From NCBI RefSeq assembly GCF_900112375.1, contig NZ_FOLS01000005.1, positions 173,853 to 237,852 of the forward strand: DNA of 64,000 bases, written 5' to 3'. Shown piece by piece: positions 28,338 through 36,175 of the stretch. This stretch comes from Pseudomonas citronellolis (lineage in GTDB: Bacteria > Pseudomonadota > Gammaproteobacteria > Pseudomonadales > Pseudomonadaceae). The position numbers and the translations under genes are program-made. The notes under the pieces were generated by a model, which ran no database searches, had not been told where the DNA came from, and saw only the letters and a program-made list of their open reading frames with translations. How positions within the stretch are numbered: position 1 is the stretch's first letter; each line of letters starts with the position of its first letter.

Positions 28338-28535
28338 ATGCACATCCAACTGCTGTGCACCGGCGACGGGCGCTGCTACGTCCAGCTCGACCAGTTCCGC
28401 GTGCCTTTCCGCAACGCGGAGCAGGCCAACGCCTACCTTGAGCGCCTGCAGCAGCGCATCGCCGCGCCCCACGTGCTGGCCGAGGCGCAGCGCCGCGACG
28501 CCGAGAAGCGCCAGGCCCAGCGCCGCGCGGGCTGA
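28338..28535 (+). CDS. Small hypothetical protein, 65 residues
   Basis: The ATG at 28338 is preceded by GGGGAGG. The product has a beta-type N-terminal half (IQLLCTGDGRCYVQLDQFRVPF) and a charged C-terminal helix rich in Arg, Glu and Gln. No family is recognised. It is co-transcribed with the GNAT gene (16-base gap). It converges on the usp gene. Confidence 0.7.
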   Translation: MHIQLLCTGDGRCYVQLDQFRVPFRNAEQANAYLERLQQRIAAPHVLAEAQRRDAEKRQAQRRAG

Positions 28536-28615
28536 GCCTTCCACGGGCCGCGGTCACGGCCGGCGCACCGTGGGCCCTCCTGGCCGCCCACAAGGGGCGG
28601 CCGCTCACCGGCCGT

Positions 28616-29512
28616 TCAGGGGCGTATCGCCAGGATGCTGGAGTGCACCCGGTACAGCGCCTGCTCGGTGGTGCTGCCGACGATCTTCGCCAGCCCGGCG
28701 TGGTAGAGGGTGCCCATGACCACCACGTCCATCCGGTAGTCGTCGACGAATTCGGCGATGACGCGGTTGGCCGCGCCCTTGATAAGGTGCAGGCACTTCT
28801 GCTCGATGCCGAAGCGTTCGCCCAGGCGCTGCATGCGCTCGGTGGCGCGGCCGCTCATCTGCTCCTGGATTTCGCTGGTCCAGGCCACCGGCCCCACGGC
28901 ATAGGCGAGGAAGCTGCTGCTCAGGTCGTAGGCCTGCAGCAGGTGCAGCTCGGCGTCGCATTGCAGCGCGAGCTGCTGGGCCGATTCGACGATGCGTTCG
29001 TTCAGTTCGTCGACGCGGGTGTCGTCCTGGGACAGGTCCAGCGCCGCCACCACCTTGCGCGGCAGGGGATGCTCCGCGTGGCTCACCAGGTGCAGCGGCA
29101 CCGCGCACTGGCGCAGCAGTTGCCAGTCCAGCGGCGTCATCAGCGCCCGGCTCACGGCCGTTTCGTAGTGGACGTCCTTGATCAGCAGGTCGAAGCCGCG
29201 TTCGCGCACCCGGCGCAGGACTTCCTGCAGCGGGTCGTCGCTCCACACCGCCTCGGCGCTGGCCTCGATGCCGCGCCCGCGCAGCAGCTCCACCTGGTCG
29301 TCGAGCCAGGCCTGGTGCCGCTCCTGGATGGTGTTGCGGGCGCGTTGCTGCAGGTCGTAGTCGAGGGTGTTCAGGGCTGGCGCCAGGCTGTCGATCATCA
29401 GCATGTGCAGGCTGGCGCCGGCGGAGTCGGCCAGGGCCTGGGCGCGGGCCATGGCGGCGGAATAGTGCTGGTGGGTGTCGCAGATCAGGAGCAGGCGCGA
29501 GTAGGCGTTCAT
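28616..29512 (-). CDS. Universal stress protein, two tandem Usp domains
   Basis: The protein has 298 residues from the ATG at 29512 (GGAGA upstream). Two Usp domains (about 1-145 and 150-298) are visible, with the second ending VVVMGTLYHAG then IVGSTTEQAL, the nucleotide-loop pattern. Such tandem Usp proteins support survival without oxygen in Pseudomonas (known for Anr-controlled Usps). A perfect FNR/Anr box lies 83-96 bases upstream. It is a paralogue of the protein at 33968-34867. Confidence 0.9.
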   Translation of the reverse strand: MNAYSRLLLICDTHQHYSAAMARAQALADSAGASLHMLMIDSLAPALNTLDYDLQQRARNTIQERHQAWLDDQVELLRGRGIEASAEAVWSDDPLQEVLRRVRERGFDLLIKDVHYETAVSRALMTPLDWQLLRQCAVPLHLVSHAEHPLPRKVVAALDLSQDDTRVDELNERIVESAQQLALQCDAELHLLQAYDLSSSFLAYAVGPVAWTSEIQEQMSGRATERMQRLGERFGIEQKCLHLIKGAANRVIAEFVDDYRMDVVVMGTLYHAGLAKIVGSTTEQALYRVHSSILAIRP

Positions 29513-29594
29513 GGCGGTCTCCGCAGCGGCGCCCGCGCCACGGGCGGCGCGGGCTGGGTGGCTGTGAGCCTGGGCCGGGGCGCGTGCGGGCACT

Positions 29595-29608
29595 TTGATG
29601 CGCATCAA
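29595..29608 (-). promoter_or_regulatory. Perfect FNR/Anr box for the usp gene
   Basis: TTGATGCGCATCAA is a perfect match to TTGAT-N4-ATCAA and is fully palindromic. It is centred about 90 bases before the usp ATG (29512). It overlaps the stop codon of the upstream reductase gene. Confidence 0.8.
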
Positions 29609-30306
29609 GAACGCTGGTGGAGAGGGGGCGGCAGGCGATCGAAGCGGACCACCGGTCCTTCGGCCGGGGGCGGCGACTGCAGGCGCTCGTTGCGCAGCCA
29701 GATGCTCGCCGCCGGCACCCCGCTGCGCAGGCACGCCTGGGCCGCGCTGCGGCCGAGAAAATCCGGGGTGGCGCAGAACACCACGTCGGGCAGCCGCTCC
29801 AGCAGTTGCCGGTGCAGGCGTTCCAGCAGGCAGGCGCCGTGGACCCTTTCGTCGAGCAGGCCCAGCGAGTGCAGCCAGCGCCGGCATTCCTCGGGCAGGC
29901 CCGCCAGGCTGGCGGCATCGGCGATCAGGTCCAGGCGCAGCGCGGGCATCCAGCAGGCCAGTTCGTCGATCGCCGCCGCCACCGACAGCAGGCCGTTGCC
30001 GCTGGCCACCACCAGCAGCCGGCCGGCGCGCAGCGGCAGGGGCCAGCCGACGCCCAGGGGGCCGCGGTAGTCCAGCCAGCCGTCCGTGGCCGCGAACCGG
30101 CCGGGGTGGCTGGCGCTGACGATGAACGGCCCGTGGTGCTCCGGCAGGCTGATGTAGCTGCACGGCTGCAGGGCCCCGCCATGCACGCCCAGCAGGCAAT
30201 ACTGGCCGGGTATGACGGCGCTGCCCGCGTCGTCCTCCAGCAGCAGGCGCAGGCATTGCCCGGTGCCCGGCAGGCAAAGCACTTCCAGTAGCCGTACCCG
30301 TTCCAT
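29605..30306 (-). CDS. Ferredoxin-reductase-like flavoprotein subunit
   Basis: The protein has 233 residues. The N-terminal 90 residues look like a FAD-binding beta barrel (VIPGQYCLLGV; PCSYISLPEHHGPF), and LLVVASGNGLLSVAAAIDEL resembles the start of the NAD(P)-binding domain. The FAD motif RxYS is replaced by PCSYIS, and no terminal Cys cluster is seen, so cofactor use is unsure. It is similar in layout to the FAD/NAD subunits of hydrogenase or sulfite reductase systems. A one-mismatch FNR/Anr box lies 73-86 bases upstream. Confidence 0.65.
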   Translation of the reverse strand: MERVRLLEVLCLPGTGQCLRLLLEDDAGSAVIPGQYCLLGVHGGALQPCSYISLPEHHGPFIVSASHPGRFAATDGWLDYRGPLGVGWPLPLRAGRLLVVASGNGLLSVAAAIDELACWMPALRLDLIADAASLAGLPEECRRWLHSLGLLDERVHGACLLERLHRQLLERLPDVVFCATPDFLGRSAAQACLRSGVPAASIWLRNERLQSPPPAEGPVVRFDRLPPPLHQRS

Positions 30307-30378
30307 TGCGCGCCCCCTTGGCGAGGTCGACCAGACGCGTCGTTTCGGGTCAGGCTAGGCGCCGCGGGCCGGGCCGCC

Positions 30379-30392
30379 TTGACCGCCATCAA
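30379..30392 (-). promoter_or_regulatory. FNR/Anr box for the reductase gene
   Basis: TTGACCGCCATCAA has one mismatch to TTGAT-N4-ATCAA and is centred about 80 bases before the ATG at 30306. It is the minus-side member of a pair in the divergent promoter. Confidence 0.65.
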
Positions 30393-30423
30393 GTTCTGCG
30401 CCGCGGGGACCGAGGCCGGCGTT

Positions 30424-30437
30424 TTGACCGGGATCAA
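30424..30437 (+). promoter_or_regulatory. FNR/Anr box for the hsp20 gene
   Basis: TTGACCGGGATCAA has one mismatch and is centred about 82 bases before the ATG at 30512. CAGAAT at 30459-30464 fits as the -10 element. Confidence 0.65.
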
Positions 30438-30511
30438 GGACAGCCGCCATGGCCGTCGCAGAATCGATTCGCCCCATTTCCGAGGCGGTTCATCCAGCGG
30501 AGGAATTCCCC

Positions 30512-31054
30512 ATGTCCGACCCCGCAAAGCAAGTCCCCGTCACGCCGTCCCCCAGCCAACCGGCCAAGGCGCCAACCCCCGGCGCCAGCCCCTTCGATAC
30601 GCTGCGACGGCAGATCGACAGCCTGTTCGACGACTTCGGCCGCACGCCGCTGCGCCTGCCCTTCGGCCACAGCGCCTTCGACGTGGAGCCGTTCTGGCGG
30701 CGCGAGCCGTTCAGCCGCGGCCTGCCCGCGGTGGACGTCAGCGAGCAGGCCGAGGAGTACCGCATCAGCGCCGAGCTGCCCGGCATGGATGAGAAGGACA
30801 TCGAGGTGAAGCTGGCCAACGGCAACCTGGTCATCAAGGGCGAGAAGAAGGAAGAGAAGGACGAGAAGCGCAAGGAGTACCACCTGTCGGAACGCCACTA
30901 CGGCAGCTTCGAGCGGGTGTTCCGGCTGCCCAAGGAAGTGGACGCGGAGAAGGTCCACGCGCAGTTCTCCAAGGGCGTGCTGCAGGTGCACCTGCCCAAG
31001 CGCGCCGAGGCGGTGCACCCGGAGAAGGTCATCCCGGTGAAGAACGGCGATTGA
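30512..31054 (+). CDS. Hsp20/alpha-crystallin family small heat shock protein
   Basis: The protein has 180 residues from the ATG at 30512 (GGAGGA upstream). A Pro-rich N-terminal region is followed by the alpha-crystallin domain (about 70-170): AVDVSEQAEEYRISAELPGM, GNLVIKGEKKEEK, then the conserved GVLQVHLPK and a C-terminal IPV tail motif. It is an ATP-independent holdase, here apparently induced at low oxygen and not by heat alone. A terminator follows. Confidence 0.93.
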   Translation: MSDPAKQVPVTPSPSQPAKAPTPGASPFDTLRRQIDSLFDDFGRTPLRLPFGHSAFDVEPFWRREPFSRGLPAVDVSEQAEEYRISAELPGMDEKDIEVKLANGNLVIKGEKKEEKDEKRKEYHLSERHYGSFERVFRLPKEVDAEKVHAQFSKGVLQVHLPKRAEAVHPEKVIPVKNGD

Positions 31055-31059
31055 TGCGG

Positions 31060-31090
31060 GGGGCGCGCCTGGCGGCAGGCGCGCCCCTTC
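31060..31090 (+). terminator. Terminator after hsp20
   Basis: A perfect 10-bp stem GGGGCGCGCC/GGCGCGCCCC with an 8-base loop lies 5 bases after the stop. Only TT follows, so strength is uncertain. Confidence 0.6.
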
Positions 31091-31161
31091 GTCGAATGGG
31101 GCGGCGCGGTCAAGCGCAGCGGCTATAGTGGGAAAATCCCCTTATTGCCGGAGGCGCCGCC

Positions 31162-31914
31162 ATGTCCGACGCTTACCGCTCCCCGCCGCGCCCGCAGGTC
31201 AACTGCCAGGCGTGTTCGTTGAGCCGCCTGTGCCTGCCGGCGAGCCTCAGCGACGGCGAGGTCGAAGAGCTGGACCGCATCGTCCGGCGCAGCCGCCCCC
31301 TGCAGAAGGGTGAGTACCTGTTCCGCGCCGACGAGCCGATGCAGCACGTGTTCGCCGTGCGCTCCGGGGCGCTGAAGAGCTACCTGCTCGACGCCAACGG
31401 CGGCGAACAGGTGACCGGCTTCGTGCTGCCGGGCGAGATGCTGGGGCTGGACGCCATCGGCTCGCCGCGCTTCCCGGGCTATGCGGTGGCGCTGGAGGTT
31501 TCCATGGTGTGCAGCATCGGCCTGGAACAGCTGGAGGACCTGTCCGGGCGCATCCCCGGCCTGCGCCACCAACTGCTGCACATCCTCAGCCAGGGCATCC
31601 AGGGCGAGTACGCGCACATCCGTTGCAGCCGCGAGCGCGCCGAACAGCGCCTGGCCGGCTTCCTCCTCGGCCTGTCGGCCCGCTACCAGCAGCGCGGCCT
31701 GTCGCAGGACCGCTTCACCCTGCCGATGAGCCGCGGCGACATCGGCAACTACCTGGACCTCACCATGGAGACGGTCAGCCGGCTGTTCACCCGTTTCGTG
31801 CAGACCGGCCTGATCGACTGCCACGGGCGCGAGGTGCGCCTGCTCGACCGCCAGGGCCTGTGCCGGATGAGCGGCCTGGAGGCGCAGCCGGAGCGCGCGG
31901 CGGGGCGCCCGTAG
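31162..31914 (+). CDS. FNR/Anr-type [4Fe-4S] oxygen-sensing regulator, Anr paralogue
   Basis: The protein has 250 residues. Cys15, Cys18, Cys24 and Cys117 have exactly the spacing of E. coli FNR cysteines 20, 23, 29 and 122, so an oxygen-labile cluster is expected. A cAMP-type beta roll is followed by a C-terminal helix-turn-helix whose recognition helix has ETVSR, the E-x-x-S-R pattern that reads TTGAT. It lies amid genes carrying such boxes but has no clear box itself. The genome presumably also has the main anr gene (inference), so this may be a local specialist. Confidence 0.88.
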   Translation: MSDAYRSPPRPQVNCQACSLSRLCLPASLSDGEVEELDRIVRRSRPLQKGEYLFRADEPMQHVFAVRSGALKSYLLDANGGEQVTGFVLPGEMLGLDAIGSPRFPGYAVALEVSMVCSIGLEQLEDLSGRIPGLRHQLLHILSQGIQGEYAHIRCSRERAEQRLAGFLLGLSARYQQRGLSQDRFTLPMSRGDIGNYLDLTMETVSRLFTRFVQTGLIDCHGREVRLLDRQGLCRMSGLEAQPERAAGRP

Positions 31915-31972
31915 GAGGCTCCCGGGCCGTTCATCCGCTGGCCGCGGCGCGGGCGCCGGGCGCGCCGCCAAT

Positions 31973-31986
31973 CTGATCGAGATCAA
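31973..31986 (+). promoter_or_regulatory. FNR/Anr box for the CBS protein operon
   Basis: CTGATCGAGATCAA has one mismatch and is centred about 79 bases before the ATG at 32058, the same distance as the other boxes in this cluster. Confidence 0.6.
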
Positions 31987-32057
31987 AGTCGGGCCGTGGC
32001 GTCGCGCCCATCGTGCAAGGCGAGCGAATGTCCGCTTGCCCGCACAGGAGACGAGCC

Positions 32058-32522
32058 ATGGCCATCGGCGAATACTGCAACCGCGACGTCGTCATCGCGG
32101 CGCCTACCGTATCCATCCTGACCGCCGCCCGGTTGATGAGCGAATACCACGTCGGCGACCTGGTGCTCGCCGAGCAGGTGGAGCGCGAGCGCTACCGGCC
32201 CGTGGGCATCATCACCGACCGCGACATCGTGCTGGAGGTGGTCGCCAACAACGAGCCGGAGCCGGGCAGCATCCAGGCCGGCGACATCCAGCTGCGCAAC
32301 CTGGTCACCGCCCAGGAAAGCGACGATGTGTTCGACGTCATCACCCGCATGCGCCAGGCCGGCATCCGGCGGATGCCGGTGGTCGACGAGCAGGGGCTGC
32401 TGGTGGGCATCGTCTCGGCGGACGACCTGCTCGGCGTGCTGGCCGACAACCTGCGCGACCTCTCGCGGCTGGTGGGCTTCCAGAACCTGCGCGAAGAGGG
32501 CGAGCGTGAAGCCGACTACTAG
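32058..32522 (+). CDS. CBS-domain-pair protein
   Basis: The protein has 154 residues with AGGAGA upstream. Two CBS motifs (about 8-65 and 80-138) are visible: RPVGIITDRDIVLEVV in the first and MPVVDEQGLLVGIVSADDLL in the second. Stand-alone CBS pairs bind adenosine nucleotides and act as energy sensors. It is first gene of a short operon with the phosphoribosyltransferase 14 bases downstream. Confidence 0.9.
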   Translation: MAIGEYCNRDVVIAAPTVSILTAARLMSEYHVGDLVLAEQVERERYRPVGIITDRDIVLEVVANNEPEPGSIQAGDIQLRNLVTAQESDDVFDVITRMRQAGIRRMPVVDEQGLLVGIVSADDLLGVLADNLRDLSRLVGFQNLREEGEREADY

Positions 32523-32536
32523 GCGAGGTGGCAGCC

Positions 32537-33208
32537 ATGCATGACGTGACGCTTCCCTTCGTCGACCGCGCCGCTGCCGGCAAGGCCCTGGCGCGGTTGC
32601 TGCCGGCCTACCGGGGCCGCCCCGGGGCGATCGTGCTGGCCCTGCCGCGCGGCGGCGTGCCGGTCGGCTATGAGGTGGCCAGCGAACTGGGCGTGGAGCT
32701 GGACCTGATGATCGTGCGCAAGCTCGGCGTGCCCTGGTACCCGGAGCTGGCCATGGGCGCCATCGCCAGCGGCGGCGTGCGGGTGCTGAATGACGACGTG
32801 CTGCGGATGCATGGCGTCGATGCCCGCGCCCTGGAGACGGTGGAGCGCAAGGAAAGCGCCGAGCTGCACCGGCGCGAGCGCGCCTACCGTGGGGAGCGGC
32901 CCGTGCCGCAGCTGGCTGGCCGGCAGGTGATATTGGTCGACGACGGCCTGGCCACCGGCGCCACCATGCTGGCCGCCGTGCGCGCGGTACGCCAGCAGGC
33001 CCCGGCGGCCATCGTCGTCGCCGTGCCGGTGGCGCCGGCGGAGGTGCTGGAAGAGCTGCGTAACGAGGTCGACGAGGTGGTCTGCCCGTTCACCCCGGAG
33101 CCGTTCAGCGCCATTGGCCGCTGGTACCTGGACTTCTCCCAGACCTCCGACGCCGAGGTGGTGGAACTGCTGCAACGGGCCTGGCGGCGGGAGGCGGGCG
33201 AAGCCTAG
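32537..33208 (+). CDS. Phosphoribosyltransferase-fold protein
   Basis: The protein has 223 residues from the ATG at 32537; a GTG at 32528 is possible. VILVDDGLATGATMLAAVRA is the PRPP-binding loop of type I phosphoribosyltransferases, and LPRGGVPVGYEVA is the N-terminal motif of this family of unknown substrate. It often accompanies Usp and CBS genes. It converges on a second phosphoribosyltransferase gene with 2 bases between stops. Confidence 0.85.
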   Translation: MHDVTLPFVDRAAAGKALARLLPAYRGRPGAIVLALPRGGVPVGYEVASELGVELDLMIVRKLGVPWYPELAMGAIASGGVRVLNDDVLRMHGVDARALETVERKESAELHRRERAYRGERPVPQLAGRQVILVDDGLATGATMLAAVRAVRQQAPAAIVVAVPVAPAEVLEELRNEVDEVVCPFTPEPFSAIGRWYLDFSQTSDAEVVELLQRAWRREAGEA

Positions 33209-33210
33209 CC

Positions 33211-33777
33211 TCAGGTGCAGCGCCGGCCGTGGCGCAGCACGTCGATGCGCAGCTCCGGCTCGTAGGGCGGCACGTTGCATTCGACGATGTCGTCCGGCGC
33301 CACCTGCAGGCGCAACCCCACCACGTCGGCGTGCACCGGTTGGCGGCTCACGCAGCGGTCCACCAGTACGCCGGCCAGCACGTGCCGCGCCCCGAGCTGG
33401 GCCAGGTAGGCGCAGGCGCGCAGCAGCGAATGGCCTTCGTAGAGCACGTCGTCCACCACCAGCAGCGTGGTGCGGCTGAGGTCCATGCCGGCCAGTTGCG
33501 GGTTTTCCGTCAGCTCCGTCTCGGGGTGCAGCAGGCTCAGGTCGTCGGCGTAGCGCTTCACCTTCAGGGCGTGGACGGGCAGGGGCGGGTGGCCGCATTG
33601 CACCAGGTGTTCCTGCAACCGGTGCGCCAGGGGCTCGCCACGCCGCACGATGCCGACCAGCGCGCTTTCGCCCGGGGGCAGCAGCGGGGCGGCCTTTTGC
33701 GCCATGGCCTGGAGCACGGCATCCAACTCCCGGGCGTCGTACAGGGTCAGGCGTTGCGGAGCGTTCGGGGTCGCCAT
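33211..33777 (-). CDS. Phosphoribosyltransferase, PyrR-like
   Basis: The protein has 188 residues. LLVVDDVLYEGHSLLRACAYL is the PRPP loop, and VGIVRRGEPLAHRL with VDRCVSRQPVHADVVG follow the PyrR pattern. It lies in a stress cluster rather than beside pyrBC, so a second copy with another role is possible. It is divergent from the usp gene at 33968. Confidence 0.82.
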   Translation of the reverse strand: MATPNAPQRLTLYDARELDAVLQAMAQKAAPLLPPGESALVGIVRRGEPLAHRLQEHLVQCGHPPLPVHALKVKRYADDLSLLHPETELTENPQLAGMDLSRTTLLVVDDVLYEGHSLLRACAYLAQLGARHVLAGVLVDRCVSRQPVHADVVGLRLQVAPDDIVECNVPPYEPELRIDVLRHGRRCT

Positions 33778-33967
33778 GGTGGGCCTCCAGGCCGTTGCCG
33801 GGCATGGCTTTCACCATCGCGCGTCGGGCGAGGGGCGAATTTGATCCAACGCAAATCCGGCGCAGGCCAGGGGGCTGAAACTCGTCCGTAGTTCCCCCAT
33901 CGAGCCCGATGCGGGCCCCTGCCTTCCGGCGCGCTGGCGGCGTGGCCGGATACCCACGAGGTGCGCT

Positions 33968-34867
33968 ATGAGCCAGCCACGCAAGCTCCTGTTCCTGACC
34001 CACCCCGAGCAGCACGACTCCCCCGGCCTGCAGCGCGCGCTCGCCCTGGCATCGGCCTGCAATGCGGCCTTGCACGTGCTCGTCTACGTGGGGCCCTTCG
34101 CGACCTTCCTGCTGGACCGCAAGGTCATGGAGCAGGCGCGCGAAAGCCTGGTGCAGGCGCAGCGCAAGGCCTGGGAAGGCGAATGCGCGGCCCTGCGCGG
34201 GCGGGGGCTGGAGGTCACCGCCTCGGTGGTGGCGGCGGGCAACCTGCGTGACGAGATGCTCCAGGACATCCGCGAACAACAGCCGGACATGGTGATCAAG
34301 GACGTGCGGCACGAACCGGCGCTCAAGCGTTCCTTCGTCACCCCGCTGGACTGGCACCTGCTGCGGGAGTGCCCGGCGCCGCTGCTGCTGGTCAACGACA
34401 TCCGCCAGCCGATGCCGCGCAAGATAGTCGCCGCGGTGGACCCGTCCGACCCGCAGACCCAGCTCAGCGACATCAACGACAGGATCATCGCGGCCGCCAA
34501 CGGCCTGGCCCTGCAATGCGACGCGGAGCTGCACCTGCTGTTCGTCTACGACTGCATGCCGGCCTACATGGCCAATGGCGGCGAGGGCGGCGTGGCCTGG
34601 GTCGACCTGGTCGAGGAGATGCGCGGCGCGCTGCACAAGCCCTTCGTCGCCCTGGCGGACAAGTACGGCGTGCCCGAAGAGCGCCGCCACTTCCTGATGG
34701 GCACGGCGGTGCGCGGCATCGCGAACTTCGTCCAGCAGAACGCCATCGACGTGACCGTGATGGGCCGCATCCACCGCAGGGCCGTGGACCGGCTGATCGG
34801 CAGCACCACCGAGCATTTGATCGAGCATGTGCAGGGCAGCGTGCTGGCGCTGCAGCCGGGCGAGTAG
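33968..34867 (+). CDS. Universal stress protein, two tandem Usp domains (second copy)
   Basis: The protein has 299 residues. Two Usp domains are visible with MVIKDVRHEPALKRSFVTPLDWHLL in the first (the same motif as in the paralogue at 28616) and VTVMGRIHRRAVDRLIGSTTE in the second. A TTGATCCAACGCAA sequence (33841-33854) is only a poor FNR/Anr match. It converges on the DJ-1 type gene with 5 bases between stops. Confidence 0.9.
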   Translation: MSQPRKLLFLTHPEQHDSPGLQRALALASACNAALHVLVYVGPFATFLLDRKVMEQARESLVQAQRKAWEGECAALRGRGLEVTASVVAAGNLRDEMLQDIREQQPDMVIKDVRHEPALKRSFVTPLDWHLLRECPAPLLLVNDIRQPMPRKIVAAVDPSDPQTQLSDINDRIIAAANGLALQCDAELHLLFVYDCMPAYMANGGEGGVAWVDLVEEMRGALHKPFVALADKYGVPEERRHFLMGTAVRGIANFVQQNAIDVTVMGRIHRRAVDRLIGSTTEHLIEHVQGSVLALQPGE

Positions 34868-34872
34868 GGCGC

Positions 34873-35559
34873 CTAGCGCAGCAGTTCGGCCACCCGCAGC
34901 GCCGTGGCTTTCGCCGACTGCGGGTTCTGGCCGGTCACCAGGCGGCCATCCACCACCACCTTGGGCACGAACGGCAGCAGGGCCTTCTCGTAGCGGGCGC
35001 CGCGCCGCTTCATTTCTTCTTCGGCGTTGTAGGGCATCTTCTTCGCCACGCCGGCGAGGATTTCCTCGCGCCAGGAGAAACCGGTGATCCTGCGCCCCGC
35101 CACCAGCAGGCTGCCGTCCGACAGCCTGGTGTTCAGCAGGCCGCAGTAGCCGTGGCAGACCGACGAGACGATGCCCCCGCGTTCGTAGATGGCGCGGGTG
35201 AGGCGCTGCAGGCCGGCGTCGTCCGGGAAGTCCCACATCACCGCGTGCCCGCCGGTGAAGTAGATGGCATCGAAGTCCGCCGGGTCGATGTCCTCGGGCT
35301 TGGCGGTGTTGGCGAGCAGCGCCCGGTGGGCGTCGTCGGCCAGCCAGGCCTTGGCCGAGGCATCCCGGTTCGGCCATTTGAGCGAGCGCGGCTCCAGCGG
35401 CGTGACGCCGCCCTTGGGGCTGACGATCCGCTGCACATAGCCCTTGGCGGCGAACAGGTCGTAGGCGTGGGTTAGCTCCGACAGCCACAGGCCGGTGGGG
35501 TCGGCTGGGTCGGCATAGTGCGCGACGTTGCTGACGACGTGGAGAATGCGCTTGCTCAT
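34873..35559 (-). CDS. DJ-1/PfpI family protein (Hsp31/glyoxalase-like)
   Basis: The protein has 228 residues. SVCHGYCGLLN is the nucleophile elbow with the reactive Cys, TGGHAVMWDFPDD is the conserved Gly-rich turn, and MPYNAEEEMKRRGARY is typical of the Hsp31-like branch. These proteins deal with methylglyoxal-type aldehydes or act as chaperones. The promoter on the minus strand has MerR-type spacing (35615-35645), fitting control by an aldehyde or metal sensor encoded elsewhere. Confidence 0.88.
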   Translation of the reverse strand: MSKRILHVVSNVAHYADPADPTGLWLSELTHAYDLFAAKGYVQRIVSPKGGVTPLEPRSLKWPNRDASAKAWLADDAHRALLANTAKPEDIDPADFDAIYFTGGHAVMWDFPDDAGLQRLTRAIYERGGIVSSVCHGYCGLLNTRLSDGSLLVAGRRITGFSWREEILAGVAKKMPYNAEEEMKRRGARYEKALLPFVPKVVVDGRLVTGQNPQSAKATALRVAELLR

Positions 35560-35614
35560 TTGCCCTTCCTTCCCGGTGGTTGACCTTGCCGGCCTGCATC
35601 AGCGGCGTGGGGGA

Positions 35615-35645
35615 ACTCTAAGCTTGAATATAACTTTAAGGTCAA
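35615..35645 (-). promoter_or_regulatory. MerR-type promoter (19-bp spacer) for the DJ-1 gene
   Basis: On the minus strand TTGACC (-35) and TAGAGT (-10) are separated by exactly 19 bases, over-long as in MerR-family promoters. The spacer is AT-rich, and CTTGA...TCAAG form an imperfect dyad with inner CTTTAA/TTAAAG-like bases. No MerR gene is adjacent. Confidence 0.5.
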
Positions 35646-35736
35646 GGGCCTGGGGATGGGAGATGAAGGGGCTGATCTGGCCACCAGCGCCGGGGCAGGG
35701 TAAAAGAGCGGGTTCATTGCCGCAGGATGCCACGCC

Positions 35737-36054
35737 TTGAAACGCGCAAGCCCATTGCTGATCGCCACGCTACTGGCCGCCGCCGGTCAGGCGGGGGCCA
35801 TGGACGGAAAAGGCAACTCGTCCGATCACTTCACCGTCGCCACCAGCCTGGGCAGCGCGGCGCTCAGCGAGTCCACCAGCCAGCCGCTGCGGACCTACCA
35901 GGCTGCTCGCGACGATGCCCTGGCGTACATCGCCTCCGACGGGCACATCCACGGCGCGCAGCTGGAGCAGGCGTTGCGCCTCTACCGCCAGGCGCATCCG
36001 CGCTCCGGCCTGAGCGACATGCAGCTGGCCCGGGCCATCGCCAGCCTGGGCTGA
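35737..36054 (+). CDS. DUF2388 secreted small protein
   Basis: The protein has 105 residues from a TTG at 35737 with AGGAT upstream. The signal peptide (1-21) is followed by the DUF2388 pattern: ARDDALAYIASDGHIHGAQL and a C-terminal LSDMQLARAIASL. The family is confined to Pseudomonas and relatives and its role is unknown. It lies just upstream of the iron sigma-factor operon with 121 bases between. Confidence 0.82.
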   Translation: MKRASPLLIATLLAAAGQAGAMDGKGNSSDHFTVATSLGSAALSESTSQPLRTYQAARDDALAYIASDGHIHGAQLEQALRLYRQAHPRSGLSDMQLARAIASLG

Positions 36055-36115
36055 GCCCTGCTCGCCGGGGCGTGGGGCCGGCGAGGTCCGCATTGTGGAA
36101 AGGCACGGCATTGAA

Positions 36116-36141
36116 ATAAAATGAGACGCTTTCTCATTTTC
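36116..36141 (+). promoter_or_regulatory. Fur box candidate before the ECF sigma gene
   Basis: ATGAGA-N5-TCTCAT (36121-36137) is embedded in AT-rich flanks, consistent with a degenerate 19-bp Fur palindrome. It lies 39 bases before the sigma-factor ATG. Iron repression is expected for this gene class. Confidence 0.6.
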
Positions 36142-36175
36142 ACTCTTTTGGCGTTCCCGCCAAGGATGCCCGCGC

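Noticed and set aside
33841..33854. TTGATCCAACGCAA as a sixth FNR/Anr box
   Set aside because: Second half-site CGCAA is too far from ATCAA, and spacing to the usp start (about 120 bases) differs from the other five.
32519..35599. 1026-codon minus-strand frame
   Set aside because: Covers the CBS, phosphoribosyltransferase, Usp and DJ-1 region as a shadow; no continuous domain.
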